A stretch of 30,224 nucleotides of DNA from CAZAPV01 sp964487195 (lineage in GTDB: Bacteria; Patescibacteriota; Patescibacteriia; SG8-24). The position numbers and the translations under genes are program-made. Below, in pieces: positions 1 to 6,818 of this stretch; position 1 is the first letter of the stretch, and each line of letters opens with the position of its first letter. The notes under the pieces were generated by a model that was not told the origin of the DNA, did no database searches, and was given only the letters and a program-made list of their open reading frames with translations. The stretch lies in contig CAZAPV010000007.1 of NCBI GenBank assembly GCA_964487195.1, positions 1-30,224 on the forward strand, given 5' to 3'.

Positions 1-376
1 CGTCCATGTTCGTCTTGCCGAGGATTACGGCGCCGGCGGCGCGGAGCTTTTTTACGACCGTGGCATCGTACGGCGCCTCGTACTCCTTGATGATGTTCGA
101 TCCGGCGGTGGCGCGCGCCCCGACGAGCAGGATGTTGTCTTTCACCGCGATCGGCACGCCGTCGAGCGCCGAACGCGCCTCCCCGGCCGCGCGCCGTTCG
201 TCGGCCGCGTCCGCGTCGGCAAGCGCCGCGTCATCGAGGATTTCGACGTAGGCGTTCGTCCGTCCGGCCGATCGTTTCGCCTGCGCCAAAAACGCCGCGG
301 TCACTTCGCGCGAACTCCATTCCCTTTTTTCGAGACCGTGGCCGATCTCGATCAGCGTCAGGCGGGTCGGTTCCAT
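1..376 (-). CDS. gatA: Asp-tRNA(Asn)/Glu-tRNA(Gln) amidotransferase subunit A, N-terminal part (runs off window)
   Basis: This is the catalytic amidase subunit of GatCAB, which converts misacylated Glu-tRNA(Gln) or Asp-tRNA(Asn) to the amidated form in the cytoplasm. Only the first 125 residues are visible; the gene continues past base 1. The amidase-signature lysine is seen as GVPIAVKDN (K79 of the Lys-Ser-Ser triad), followed by a conserved region ending in AVILGKTNMD. The two catalytic serines would lie outside the window. The ATG starts one base after the gatC stop, so the two genes are almost certainly cotranscribed and translationally coupled. Family assignment is confident; the completeness of the gene cannot be judged. 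Confidence 0.93.
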   Translation of the reverse strand, partial: MEPTRLTLIEIGHGLEKREWSSREVTAAFLAQAKRSAGRTNAYVEILDDAALADADAADERRAAGEARSALDGVPIAVKDNILLVGARATAGSNIIKEYEAPYDATVVKKLRAAGAVILGKTNMD

Positions 377-377
377 A

Positions 378-671
378 TCAGGAAAAGACGGCGTTCACTT
401 TGAGGAGGTCCCCTTCGCGCTCCGGGAATTCGCCGAGCAGCCGGTCGCGCGTCGCGCGGTCGCAGCCGGCAACGGCGTCTTCGCCGAAGACGTTGTGAAT
501 TTCGATGCTGTGGTGCATCGGCTCAACGTTCGCGGTGTCCACCTCGCCGAGCTGGTCGATGTACTCGAGGATGGACGAAAGCTGGCGGCCGAACGCCGTC
601 TTTTCTTCCTCCGACAGTTCGAGCCGCGCGAGCGCGGCGATGTGGTCGATCTGTTCCGCGGTAAGCTTCAT
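378..671 (-). CDS. gatC: Asp-tRNA(Asn)/Glu-tRNA(Gln) amidotransferase subunit C
   Basis: A 97-residue protein of normal GatC length. It begins MKLTAEQIDHIAALARLEL, the typical GatC N-terminal helix, and ends in the conserved segment around REGDLLKVNAVFS. GatC stabilises the GatA-GatB complex and lies between them in the assembled enzyme. The gene sits 2 bp downstream of ligA and 1 bp upstream of gatA on the same strand. It ends in TGA, which supports the standard genetic code. Confidence 0.95.
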   Translation of the reverse strand: MKLTAEQIDHIAALARLELSEEEKTAFGRQLSSILEYIDQLGEVDTANVEPMHHSIEIHNVFGEDAVAGCDRATRDRLLGEFPEREGDLLKVNAVFS

Positions 672-673
672 AC

Positions 674-2749
674 TCAGAATTTCTTCTTGAGCATAGCGAG
701 AAAGCGCGCTTCGTTCAAGACCGGGATGCCGAGCTTTTTCGCGGTCGCGAGTTTCGAGCCGGCGCCGGGTCCGGCGACGACGTAGCTCGTCTTTTTCGAC
801 ACCGATTCGGAGACGCCGGCGCCGAGCACGCGCACCTTCTCTTTCGCGTCATCGCGGCTCATCGCTTCCAGTTCGCCGGTGAACACGAACGTCAATCCTT
901 TGAATGGTTGCGCCTTCGGCTTATGGACCGCGGTCACGCGCACGCCGGCATCGAGAAGATCGTCAATCAGCTTCTGATTGGACGGGTCTTTCAGCCACGC
1001 TTCCGCCGCGTCCGCGACGACCTCGCCGACCCCGGGGATCGCCATCAGATCGTCCTTGCGTGCTCGCCTGAATTTTTCGAGCGAGCCGAAACGGTCGGCG
1101 ATATCGACCGCCGTTTCATCGCCGACGTGCGTGATCCCCATGGCGATGATGAATCGCGGCAGCGTCACGCTGCGCGCGCGGTCGATCGAGGCGATCAGGT
1201 TCTCCGCCGACTTTTCCCCGAACCGTTCGAGGTCGACAAGATCGGATTTTTTCAGCCGGAAGACGTCCCCCGGCTTGCCGATCAGCCCCGATGTCATCAG
1301 CTGCTCCACCAGTTTGTATCCGAGTCCGTCGATATCGAACGCGCGCTTCGACACGGCGTTCGTCATCGCTTCCACCTGTTTCGCCGGGCATTTCGGATTC
1401 TCGCAGACGATCGCGACCTCTCCCGTGCGTCGCGCGACAGGTTTGCCGCACGCCGGGCAGCGCCGCGGCGGATGGATCTCTTTGGCGCCGCGCGGACGAA
1501 GTTCGATCAGGACTTTTTTCACTTTCGGAATGATGTCGCCGGCTTTATACAAAATGACGGTGTCGCCGATTTTCACCCCCAATCGTTCGATCTCGTCGGC
1601 GTTATGAAGCGACGCATGCTGGACCGTGGTGCCGCCGATCCACGTCGGCGCGAGCAGCGCGACCGGCGTGAGCGCGCCGGTGCGCCCCACGTACCAGGCG
1701 ACATCCTTGACCGTGGTCGTCACCTCTTCCGCGGGAAATTTCCACGCGATCATCCCGCGCGGCGCCTTGCCGACGACGCCGAGCTCCTGAAACGCCTTGT
1801 GGTCGTCGACGCGCACGACCGTACCGTCGATCCAGTACCCGAGCCGCGCCCTGCGCTCCTGCATCGTTTTCCAAAACGCGTGCACGTCCGCCGGTTTCTT
1901 CGCGAGCGAAGACTCCTTGCTCGCGCGAAATCCGAGCATCCCGAGCAATTCCCACTCCTGCGAATGCGTCGTCTGTCCGATGTTCGTCACGATCTCCCAT
2001 GCGAAGTACGACAAGTTGCGGCTCGCGGTGATCGACGGGTCGAGCTGGCGGACGCTCCCGGCCGCGGCGTTGCGCGGATTGGCGAACGGCTCCTCGCCTT
2101 TCTTTTTCTGCGCGGCGTTCAGCGCTTCGAACGCCTTCACCGGCAGATATACTTCGCCGCGCACTTCGATCCGCGTCGGTTTGGCGAAAAATCCGCGCAC
2201 CGCCGCCGCGTCGACCGCGCCGCGATGCCGCGCGAGGAACGCGTCGATTTCGTGGTTGGACGGCGCGCGAAGCCGGAGCGGCACCGCGTCGATCGTCTTG
2301 ATGTTCTCCGTCACGTTCTCCCCCACCTTGCCGTCCCCGCGCGTCGCCCCGACCGACAACAGCGCGTCGTCATAGATGAGCGTCGTCGCGAGGCCGTCGA
2401 TCTTCACCATGCAGAACGCGTCGAACCGCTCGCGGCCGAGCAGCTTCCCGATCCTGGCGTACCACGCGTCGAACTCATCCGGCGCGAACACGTCCTCCAT
2501 CGACAGCATCGGCGCCTCATGCCGCACCTTCGCGAACTTCGCGAGCGCCTTTCCGCCGACGCGCTGCGTCGGGGAATCCGGCGTGATCAGCTCCGGAAAT
2601 CGCTGTTCGAGGACGTACAGCTCGTGTTTCAGCGAATCGAGCGCGGCCTCCGAAATCTCCTGCTTGTCGAGGACATGATAAAGATAGCGATGGTGATCGA
2701 TCGCCTCGCGCAGTTTTTCGATCCGTTGTTCCGCCTGGTCTTTGGTCAT
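674..2749 (-). CDS. ligA: NAD-dependent DNA ligase
   Basis: The 691-residue protein seals nicks in replication and repair using NAD+. It shows the full LigA order: an N-terminal Ia domain; an adenylation domain with the KxDG lysine (VKIDG, K116); an OB fold; a four-cysteine zinc finger (CPAC...CENPKC); helix-hairpin-helix repeats; and a C-terminal BRCT domain over the last 80 residues (FVFTGELEAMSRDDA). The Ia segment is atypical: it reads EISEAALDSLKHEL where most LigA have an aspartate and tyrosine (ISDAEYD). I recall the same change from Parcubacteria ligases. The start lies 1 bp after the stop of a pseudopilin-like gene, so ligA appears to be read from the pilus transcript. Confidence 0.97.
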   Translation of the reverse strand: MTKDQAEQRIEKLREAIDHHRYLYHVLDKQEISEAALDSLKHELYVLEQRFPELITPDSPTQRVGGKALAKFAKVRHEAPMLSMEDVFAPDEFDAWYARIGKLLGRERFDAFCMVKIDGLATTLIYDDALLSVGATRGDGKVGENVTENIKTIDAVPLRLRAPSNHEIDAFLARHRGAVDAAAVRGFFAKPTRIEVRGEVYLPVKAFEALNAAQKKKGEEPFANPRNAAAGSVRQLDPSITASRNLSYFAWEIVTNIGQTTHSQEWELLGMLGFRASKESSLAKKPADVHAFWKTMQERRARLGYWIDGTVVRVDDHKAFQELGVVGKAPRGMIAWKFPAEEVTTTVKDVAWYVGRTGALTPVALLAPTWIGGTTVQHASLHNADEIERLGVKIGDTVILYKAGDIIPKVKKVLIELRPRGAKEIHPPRRCPACGKPVARRTGEVAIVCENPKCPAKQVEAMTNAVSKRAFDIDGLGYKLVEQLMTSGLIGKPGDVFRLKKSDLVDLERFGEKSAENLIASIDRARSVTLPRFIIAMGITHVGDETAVDIADRFGSLEKFRRARKDDLMAIPGVGEVVADAAEAWLKDPSNQKLIDDLLDAGVRVTAVHKPKAQPFKGLTFVFTGELEAMSRDDAKEKVRVLGAGVSESVSKKTSYVVAGPGAGSKLATAKKLGIPVLNEARFLAMLKKKF

Positions 2750-2750
2750 G

Positions 2751-3530
2751 CTATGGGCACAGACTGGTTCCGCCTTTGACGAGCGAGCATTCGCTGAACA
2801 AGACGAAGTCGAAGACGCCGGAGAGCGGGGTTTCGCGAGGGAACGTCGCGATCAGCGTCTGCCTGACGCCGCCGTAATCGCCGGTCGCGGTGACATTCAC
2901 CTGTCCGGGGATGTTCACGGGCGCGTTTGCCGCATTATAGGCGCGGATCTGCACGCTGTCTATCGCCGCGCCGCTCGCCACCAGACGGAGCCGATACAGC
3001 TTGCCGACGCCGCCCACCGACAGCGACGCGGTGCCGCCGGTGAACTGGTAGGTCGTGGCGTTCGGATCCCAGACGATCGGCCCGCCGGCGAGCCAGCCGA
3101 CGAGCGTCGCTTTGAGCACCGAGCAGCCGCTGCATTGGTCGGTCCACGTGATCTGCACGTGATCGATGTCGGTCGCGGTCGTCGGAGCATCGGGATCGTA
3201 CAGCGCCGCTTCGACCAGGGAATCCTGGGGGATGGCGTCGACGTACATCACCGGCTGGCCTCCCTGCACCGTCCGTGTCCATGTCGCGCCGTTCGCGAGC
3301 GTCTGCGCGGCGGGAACGCTCGGAGGGAACACGTTCGTCCGGCGCGCGGTGAACAACGCGTCTTCAATTCCGCTTTCGGCCGCATAGTACGCCGTCGCCG
3401 CGCCGTCGAGCGCGCGCGTCTGCTGGAGCGAACTCAAGATGAGCGAACTCAATCCTGTCGACGCGATCACGACGGTCGCCATGACGATGAGCGCGAGAAG
3501 AAGGACGCTGCCGGATTCTTTAGTGCGCAT
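2751..3530 (-). CDS. PilX-like minor pilus assembly protein
   Basis: A 259-residue protein starting MRTKESGSVLLLALIVMATVV. A short basic N-terminus is followed by one long hydrophobic helix, then an alanine-rich segment with YYAAESGIEDALF. That pattern is typical of PilX-type minor pilins, which carry AAESG after the N-terminal helix. The classic G/FTLIE cleavage site is absent; a possible cleavage lies after ESG. The C-terminal half is a beta-rich extracellular region with a CSGCS pair and a late cysteine pair. The frame stays open upstream to 4175, but that part overlaps the preceding gene and reads as Arg-rich non-coding sequence, so the start was placed at 3530, 2 bp after the preceding stop. 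Function is inferred from position and N-terminus. Confidence 0.75.
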   Translation of the reverse strand: MRTKESGSVLLLALIVMATVVIASTGLSSLILSSLQQTRALDGAATAYYAAESGIEDALFTARRTNVFPPSVPAAQTLANGATWTRTVQGGQPVMYVDAIPQDSLVEAALYDPDAPTTATDIDHVQITWTDQCSGCSVLKATLVGWLAGGPIVWDPNATTYQFTGGTASLSVGGVGKLYRLRLVASGAAIDSVQIRAYNAANAPVNIPGQVNVTATGDYGGVRQTLIATFPRETPLSGVFDFVLFSECSLVKGGTSLCP

Positions 3531-3532
3531 AC

Positions 3533-4159
3533 TCAACGCTGATACACGCGGCTCGACGCCGTGGTCTGAAAATAGACGACTGACTGTTCGGATGTCCGTT
3601 CCGCAGTGCTCTGCAGCACGAGCGTCACGGTGACGCGGGGCTGGACGTTCGCCGCATACGTGCCGGTCGTCGGATCGAACTTGGCCGGATCCGCCGCGGG
3701 AGCGATATAAAATTTCGCGTTTCTGACCGCCACGCCTTTCGGCGTGATCGCGACGGGCGCGTTTGATCCCACGGCGACGATGAGGCATGGCGTGCTCTGC
3801 GCGTCCGCGCACAGCGACGCGGTCGTCGAATCGCTCTCGAAGAAACGGATCTTCATCCCGTTCCCGTCGGCGAGCGCCAACTCGGCGTCCGGCGTCGCGA
3901 GCGCGGTCCCGCGTCCGGCGTAATACGCGTAGTCGATCCTGCCGGCGCGGATCTCCCGCGTGATCGCCTCCATCGTGAACCGCGCGTCGGCCTGCGTCCG
4001 TTCGAGGCCGAACGTCTTGCGCTCCGAGCGGCTCGCCAAGATGAAAATGTCCGACGCGGCGACGACGACCGTGGAAAAAATGCCGAGCACGACCAAAAGC
4101 TCCACGAGCGTGAAGCCGCGGGACGCCGGCGATGCGGGATGTGGGACGCGCGGATGCAT
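3533..4159 (-). CDS. PilW/GspJ-like minor pseudopilin
   Basis: A 208-residue protein with a type III prepilin signal: a 15-residue leader ending in RG, then FTLVELLVVLGIFSTVVVA with Glu at mature position +5. PilD (encoded upstream) should cleave it and methylate the new N-terminus. The rest is a beta-rich domain with one visible cysteine pair (around ASLCADAQSTPC). The segment TQADARFTMEAITREIRAGRIDY after the helix is typical of PilW/GspJ-type minor pilins. It sits 2 bp before the PilX-like gene and 6 bp after the PilV-like gene. Minor pilins of this kind prime pilus assembly or bind DNA; which one applies here cannot be read. Confidence 0.8.
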   Translation of the reverse strand: MHPRVPHPASPASRGFTLVELLVVLGIFSTVVVAASDIFILASRSERKTFGLERTQADARFTMEAITREIRAGRIDYAYYAGRGTALATPDAELALADGNGMKIRFFESDSTTASLCADAQSTPCLIVAVGSNAPVAITPKGVAVRNAKFYIAPAADPAKFDPTTGTYAANVQPRVTVTLVLQSTAERTSEQSVVYFQTTASSRVYQR

Positions 4160-4165
4160 ATGACG

Positions 4166-4774
4166 CTATCGCCAATTAAACAGCTGTTCGTCCATCGTCA
4201 CCGCGCGCGGCCCGCCGGGACTCTGCCACTGGACGCGGGACGTCACGCGGATCCCGATCTTTTCATTCGATCCGCACGTGCCGTCCGCGGACACCGCCCA
4301 TCCACCGACGCCGTCATAACAGATCGGATCGAGCGTGAGCAACCGGCTGAACGGCGTCGCGACCGCGGCGGATGGCCGCGATGCGGCTTGGACGAACAGG
4401 CCGACGACCGCATTGCCGGCGCCGGTCGCGTACCGATACACCACCGCTTCCGCATCGGTGATCGCGGACGGCGCGAAATCGACGTTCCATGCATTCGTCG
4501 CCGGATTGAAAATCGGCACGCCGGTCGTGTCGCCAGCCGCGCCGGCGATGCCGCCGTCCCACGCCGCGCCGGCGAGCCAATTCGAGTCGCGGATGTTGCG
4601 GACCACCTCGATTCCTTCCCGAGCAAGGTTGCCGGCGACGATCGCGTCTTCCGCCGCTTTCTCCGCGGCGATCGAACGGGACACGAGCGTCAGCGCCGCC
4701 GCGACCGCGGTGACGATGATCCCGCTCGCGATCACCGCTTCAAGCATGCTTTGTCCGCGCGCATCATGTCGCAT
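4166..4774 (-). CDS. PilV/GspI-like minor pseudopilin
   Basis: A 202-residue protein starting MRHDARGQSMLEAVIASGIIV. The prepilin site is a variant: cleavage after RG would leave QSMLE, with Q or S where Phe or Met is usual but with the essential Glu at +5. A helix ending in AAEDAIVAGNLAREGIEVVRNIRDSNW follows; the AREGIEVVRNIRDSNW stretch is common in PilV-like pseudopilins of Patescibacteria (from memory). Its position between the GspH-like and PilW-like genes fits the usual pseudopilin gene order H-I-J-(X). Confidence 0.77.
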   Translation of the reverse strand: MRHDARGQSMLEAVIASGIIVTAVAAALTLVSRSIAAEKAAEDAIVAGNLAREGIEVVRNIRDSNWLAGAAWDGGIAGAAGDTTGVPIFNPATNAWNVDFAPSAITDAEAVVYRYATGAGNAVVGLFVQAASRPSAAVATPFSRLLTLDPICYDGVGGWAVSADGTCGSNEKIGIRVTSRVQWQSPGGPRAVTMDEQLFNWR

Positions 4775-4778
4775 AGCG

Positions 4779-5384
4779 TCAATCCGCGTTGATCTGCCCC
4801 GAGAGCGCGTTCACGGTGACCGTTTTCATCTGACCGGTTGCGAGATGGCGCACCGTCACCGATGCGATCGGCGTCGCCGTCCCGCCGTTGAAATACACCG
4901 TCGGATTCGGCGGATCGAACACCACGTCGAGGACGCCGGTCGCGGAAGGATTGACCGTATTCACCACGACCGACGTTCCCGGCGAGACGGCATCGGACCG
5001 GATCGCTTCGCCGTCATCGTACGCATGGTTGCCGTTCGTGTCGGCGAAAAAGACGATCCGCTGCCGTGCAGGATCGACGGTCGAAAAATGCACGCCGTAG
5101 CCGTGCGGCACCTCGCGGACGCACGCGCCGCCGACGCATTCCACATCGGTGCCCCCGAGGCACTCCCGCAGATCGTTCGCGCCGCCGCGGCAGAACGTCG
5201 TCGTCTGGCCGGCGAGCGCGAACGATTGCGCGCGGCGGAGCGAGGACGCCGCGAGCTGGCTCGCAATGCGCAGCTCGTCGCTCTGGCGGCCTGCGCGGAA
5301 ATTCGCGGTGACGAACGCCGTCACGATCACGAAAATCGCGAGCGACACCAGCATCTCGATCAGCGTGAAGCCGCGGCGCGTCAT
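4779..5384 (-). CDS. GspH/FimT-like minor pseudopilin
   Basis: A 201-residue protein beginning MTRRGFTLIEMLVSLAIF, a perfect type IV prepilin signal with a 4-5 residue leader and Glu at +5. The sequence after the helix (ELRIASQLAASSLRRAQSFALAG) matches the GspH/FimT pattern. A cysteine-rich loop follows (FCRGG, RECLGG, VECVGGACV). The ATG overlaps the prepilin peptidase stop by 4 bp (ATGA), so translation is coupled to the enzyme that processes it. The open frame continues upstream to 6200 opposite pilD, but that stretch is Arg-rich shadow sequence, so the start at 5384 was chosen. Confidence 0.83.
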   Translation of the reverse strand: MTRRGFTLIEMLVSLAIFVIVTAFVTANFRAGRQSDELRIASQLAASSLRRAQSFALAGQTTTFCRGGANDLRECLGGTDVECVGGACVREVPHGYGVHFSTVDPARQRIVFFADTNGNHAYDDGEAIRSDAVSPGTSVVVNTVNPSATGVLDVVFDPPNPTVYFNGGTATPIASVTVRHLATGQMKTVTVNALSGQINAD

Positions 5385-6157
5385 AGCAGATGGAGGTACC
5401 AATCGACGATGGGGTCGCCGAACAGAAGCGCGACCGCGGCCGCGGCGGAAAGAAACGTCCCGAACGGCACTTCGCTCCGCCACGACTTCGCGCGGGACGC
5501 GAGCAATGCGACGCCGACGATCGCGCCGACGACGTACGCGAGGAACAGCGTCAGCAGCGTCCCCTGCGCGCCGAGCGCGGCGCCGATGAGCGCGCCGAGG
5601 CCGATGTCGCCGCCCCCGATCCAGCGACCTCGCGATATCGCGTACTGCAGCCAAAAAAATCCGGCACCGATCGCGATGCCGGCGAGGAGGCCGGTGGCGC
5701 TCCGTCCGAGCGCGGCGTTCGCGGCGAAGGCGATCGCCGCCGCCGGGAGCGTCAGCCGCCGCGGGATCAGCATATAGCGAAGATCGTACACGAATACGAC
5801 GATCAGCGTTCCGAGTACGAACCAATCGAGCAGCAGCGACGCGAGCGTCCTGCCATCGAACGACGCCGCCGGAAGGACGCGCCACGCGGCGAGCGCGAAG
5901 AGCGCGCCGGTCGCGAGTTCGACCGCGAGATATGACGAATCGATCGGCGTGCGGCAGTATCGGCAGCGGCCGCGAAGCGCGAGCCAGCTCGCGATCGGCA
6001 CGAGATCGACGGCGGCGAGAACGTGCCGGCACGACGGACAATGGGACCGGCCGACGACGATGCTCTCCCCGGTCCGCAGCCGCCAAAGCACGACGTTCAA
6101 GAAGCTGCCGACGATGGCACCGAATCCGAAAATGAAGAAGCCGAGGAGCGTGCTCAT
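5381..6157 (-). CDS. pilD: Type IV prepilin peptidase / N-methyltransferase
   Basis: A 258-residue polytopic membrane aspartyl protease that removes leaders from prepilins and usually methylates the new N-terminus. The N-terminal part has the conserved SFLNVVLWRL stretch and a cytoplasmic zinc-type four-cysteine domain (CPSC and CRYC). The two catalytic aspartates of the GxGD family are seen in the segment YDLRYMLIP and in GGGDIGLG. About seven hydrophobic segments are visible. A TATAAT box preceded by TGG ends 8 nt before the ATG and there is no Shine-Dalgarno sequence, so a leaderless message is likely. Downstream it overlaps the first pseudopilin by 4 bp, heading a pilD-pseudopilin-ligA-gatCA unit. 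Confidence 0.95.
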   Translation of the reverse strand: MSTLLGFFIFGFGAIVGSFLNVVLWRLRTGESIVVGRSHCPSCRHVLAAVDLVPIASWLALRGRCRYCRTPIDSSYLAVELATGALFALAAWRVLPAASFDGRTLASLLLDWFVLGTLIVVFVYDLRYMLIPRRLTLPAAAIAFAANAALGRSATGLLAGIAIGAGFFWLQYAISRGRWIGGGDIGLGALIGAALGAQGTLLTLFLAYVVGAIVGVALLASRAKSWRSEVPFGTFLSAAAAVALLFGDPIVDWYLHLL

Positions 6158-6165
6158 ATGCAGAC

Positions 6166-6174
6166 ATTATACCA
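6166..6174 (-). promoter_or_regulatory. Extended -10 promoter of pilD (leaderless)
   Basis: On the minus strand TGG is followed directly by a perfect TATAAT, giving an extended -10 element. Exactly 8 nt separate it from the pilD ATG, so transcription should begin at or within a base or two of the start codon. No convincing -35 box is seen at 16-18 bp. It lies just past the terminator of the upstream pilin gene. Confidence 0.72.
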
Positions 6175-6183
6175 CGCGGGAAC

Positions 6184-6216
6184 GAAAAAATCCCCGCCAT
6201 TCGGCGGGGATTTTTC
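6184..6216 (-). terminator. Rho-independent terminator of the major pilin gene
   Basis: An A/T-flanked stem AATCCCCGCC / GGCGGGGATT with a 4-nt loop, with five or six U residues after it on the minus strand. It starts 9 nt beyond the pilin stop. The symmetric A and T runs would let it work in both directions, but only the minus strand has a gene to stop here. Confidence 0.9.
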
Positions 6217-6225
6217 GAGTAAAAA

Positions 6226-6717
6226 TTACTGGATGCCGTTCGGACTTCCCGTCTTCACGCCGGCCGTGAGGTCGCCGACCGTGCCGCCGAGACAGAGGGT
6301 GAGCGAGTACGTCGAGGTGCTTGCTGAGGTGTAGGAGTAAGAGTTCTGCGCCGCGGTGCACGAGCCGTCGACCGGCGTCGGCGCTGCGGGGACGAGACCC
6401 ATGTACGTGGTGTCCGTACCGGCGCATGCGGCCTTCCAACCGCTCGTACCGGAACCGGTCGTGTCGCCGCACAGCGAAACCTGGCTGCCGGTGCCGAGCG
6501 TCACGGCCGACGCTGCGGCCGGGTAGCCGTTCTTATCCGCGAAATACAGTTCGAGCGCGGTCTGTATCTGCTTCACGTCCGCGACGCGCTTCGAATCGCG
6601 CGCCTTCTGCCGGGCGCTGTTGAGCGCGACGACGGCGAGCGTCGAGAGCAGGCCGATGATCGCGATGACCACCAGCAATTCGATAAGCGTGAAACCTTTT
6701 TGAGACGACCTTCGCAT
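6226..6717 (-). CDS. pilA: Major type IV pilin
   Basis: A 163-residue prepilin: an 8-residue leader MRRSSQKG, then FTLIELLVVIAIIGLLSTLAVVA with Glu at +5. It continues with ARQKARDSKRVADVKQIQTALELYF, the standard pilin alpha-1 helix, and a Ser/Thr-rich C-terminal domain with four cysteines (SLCG, AACAG, GSCTA, TLCLG) that could form two disulfides. It has its own TATAAT promoter and a strong terminator, so it can be expressed as a single-gene transcript at a higher level than the machinery genes. That makes it the best candidate for the main pilus subunit. The open frame continues upstream to 7311 opposite pilC, but the start was set at the leader Met. Confidence 0.93.
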   Translation of the reverse strand: MRRSSQKGFTLIELLVVIAIIGLLSTLAVVALNSARQKARDSKRVADVKQIQTALELYFADKNGYPAAASAVTLGTGSQVSLCGDTTGSGTSGWKAACAGTDTTYMGLVPAAPTPVDGSCTAAQNSYSYTSASTSTYSLTLCLGGTVGDLTAGVKTGSPNGIQ

Positions 6718-6733
6718 AGAATCTTTGCGGGTT

Positions 6734-6763
6734 ATTATAATGGCATCGTTGCCTTCGGAAGAA
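6734..6763 (-). promoter_or_regulatory. Promoter of the major pilin gene
   Basis: Minus strand: a perfect TATAAT at 6739-6734 with a weak -35 candidate TTCTTC 18 bp upstream. The expected start leaves a leader of only about 10 nt before the ATG, with no Shine-Dalgarno match in it. The location between pilC and the pilin gene supports separate expression of the pilin. Confidence 0.55.
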
Positions 6764-6818
6764 ATGATACCACAAATCCAGCTTCGCGACAACGGTTCAT
6801 TTGTCCACAACCTGCCGG

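Noticed and set aside
908..2779. A 623-codon open frame on the plus strand opposite ligA
   Set aside because: Its translation is Arg/Asp/His-rich without motifs, as expected for an antisense frame of a GC-rich gene. ligA on the other strand has all family motifs.
2751..4175. A 474-residue reading of the PilX-like gene with a long N-terminal extension
   Set aside because: The first 215 residues overlap the PilW-like gene in another frame and are Arg-rich. The typical hydrophobic N-terminus starts at 3530.
6801..6809. TTGTCCACA, a DnaA-box-like 9-mer near the pilin promoter, and a partial second one near 12820
   Set aside because: One isolated match and one partial match do not make an origin. 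No dnaA, dnaN or AT-rich unwinding region is present.
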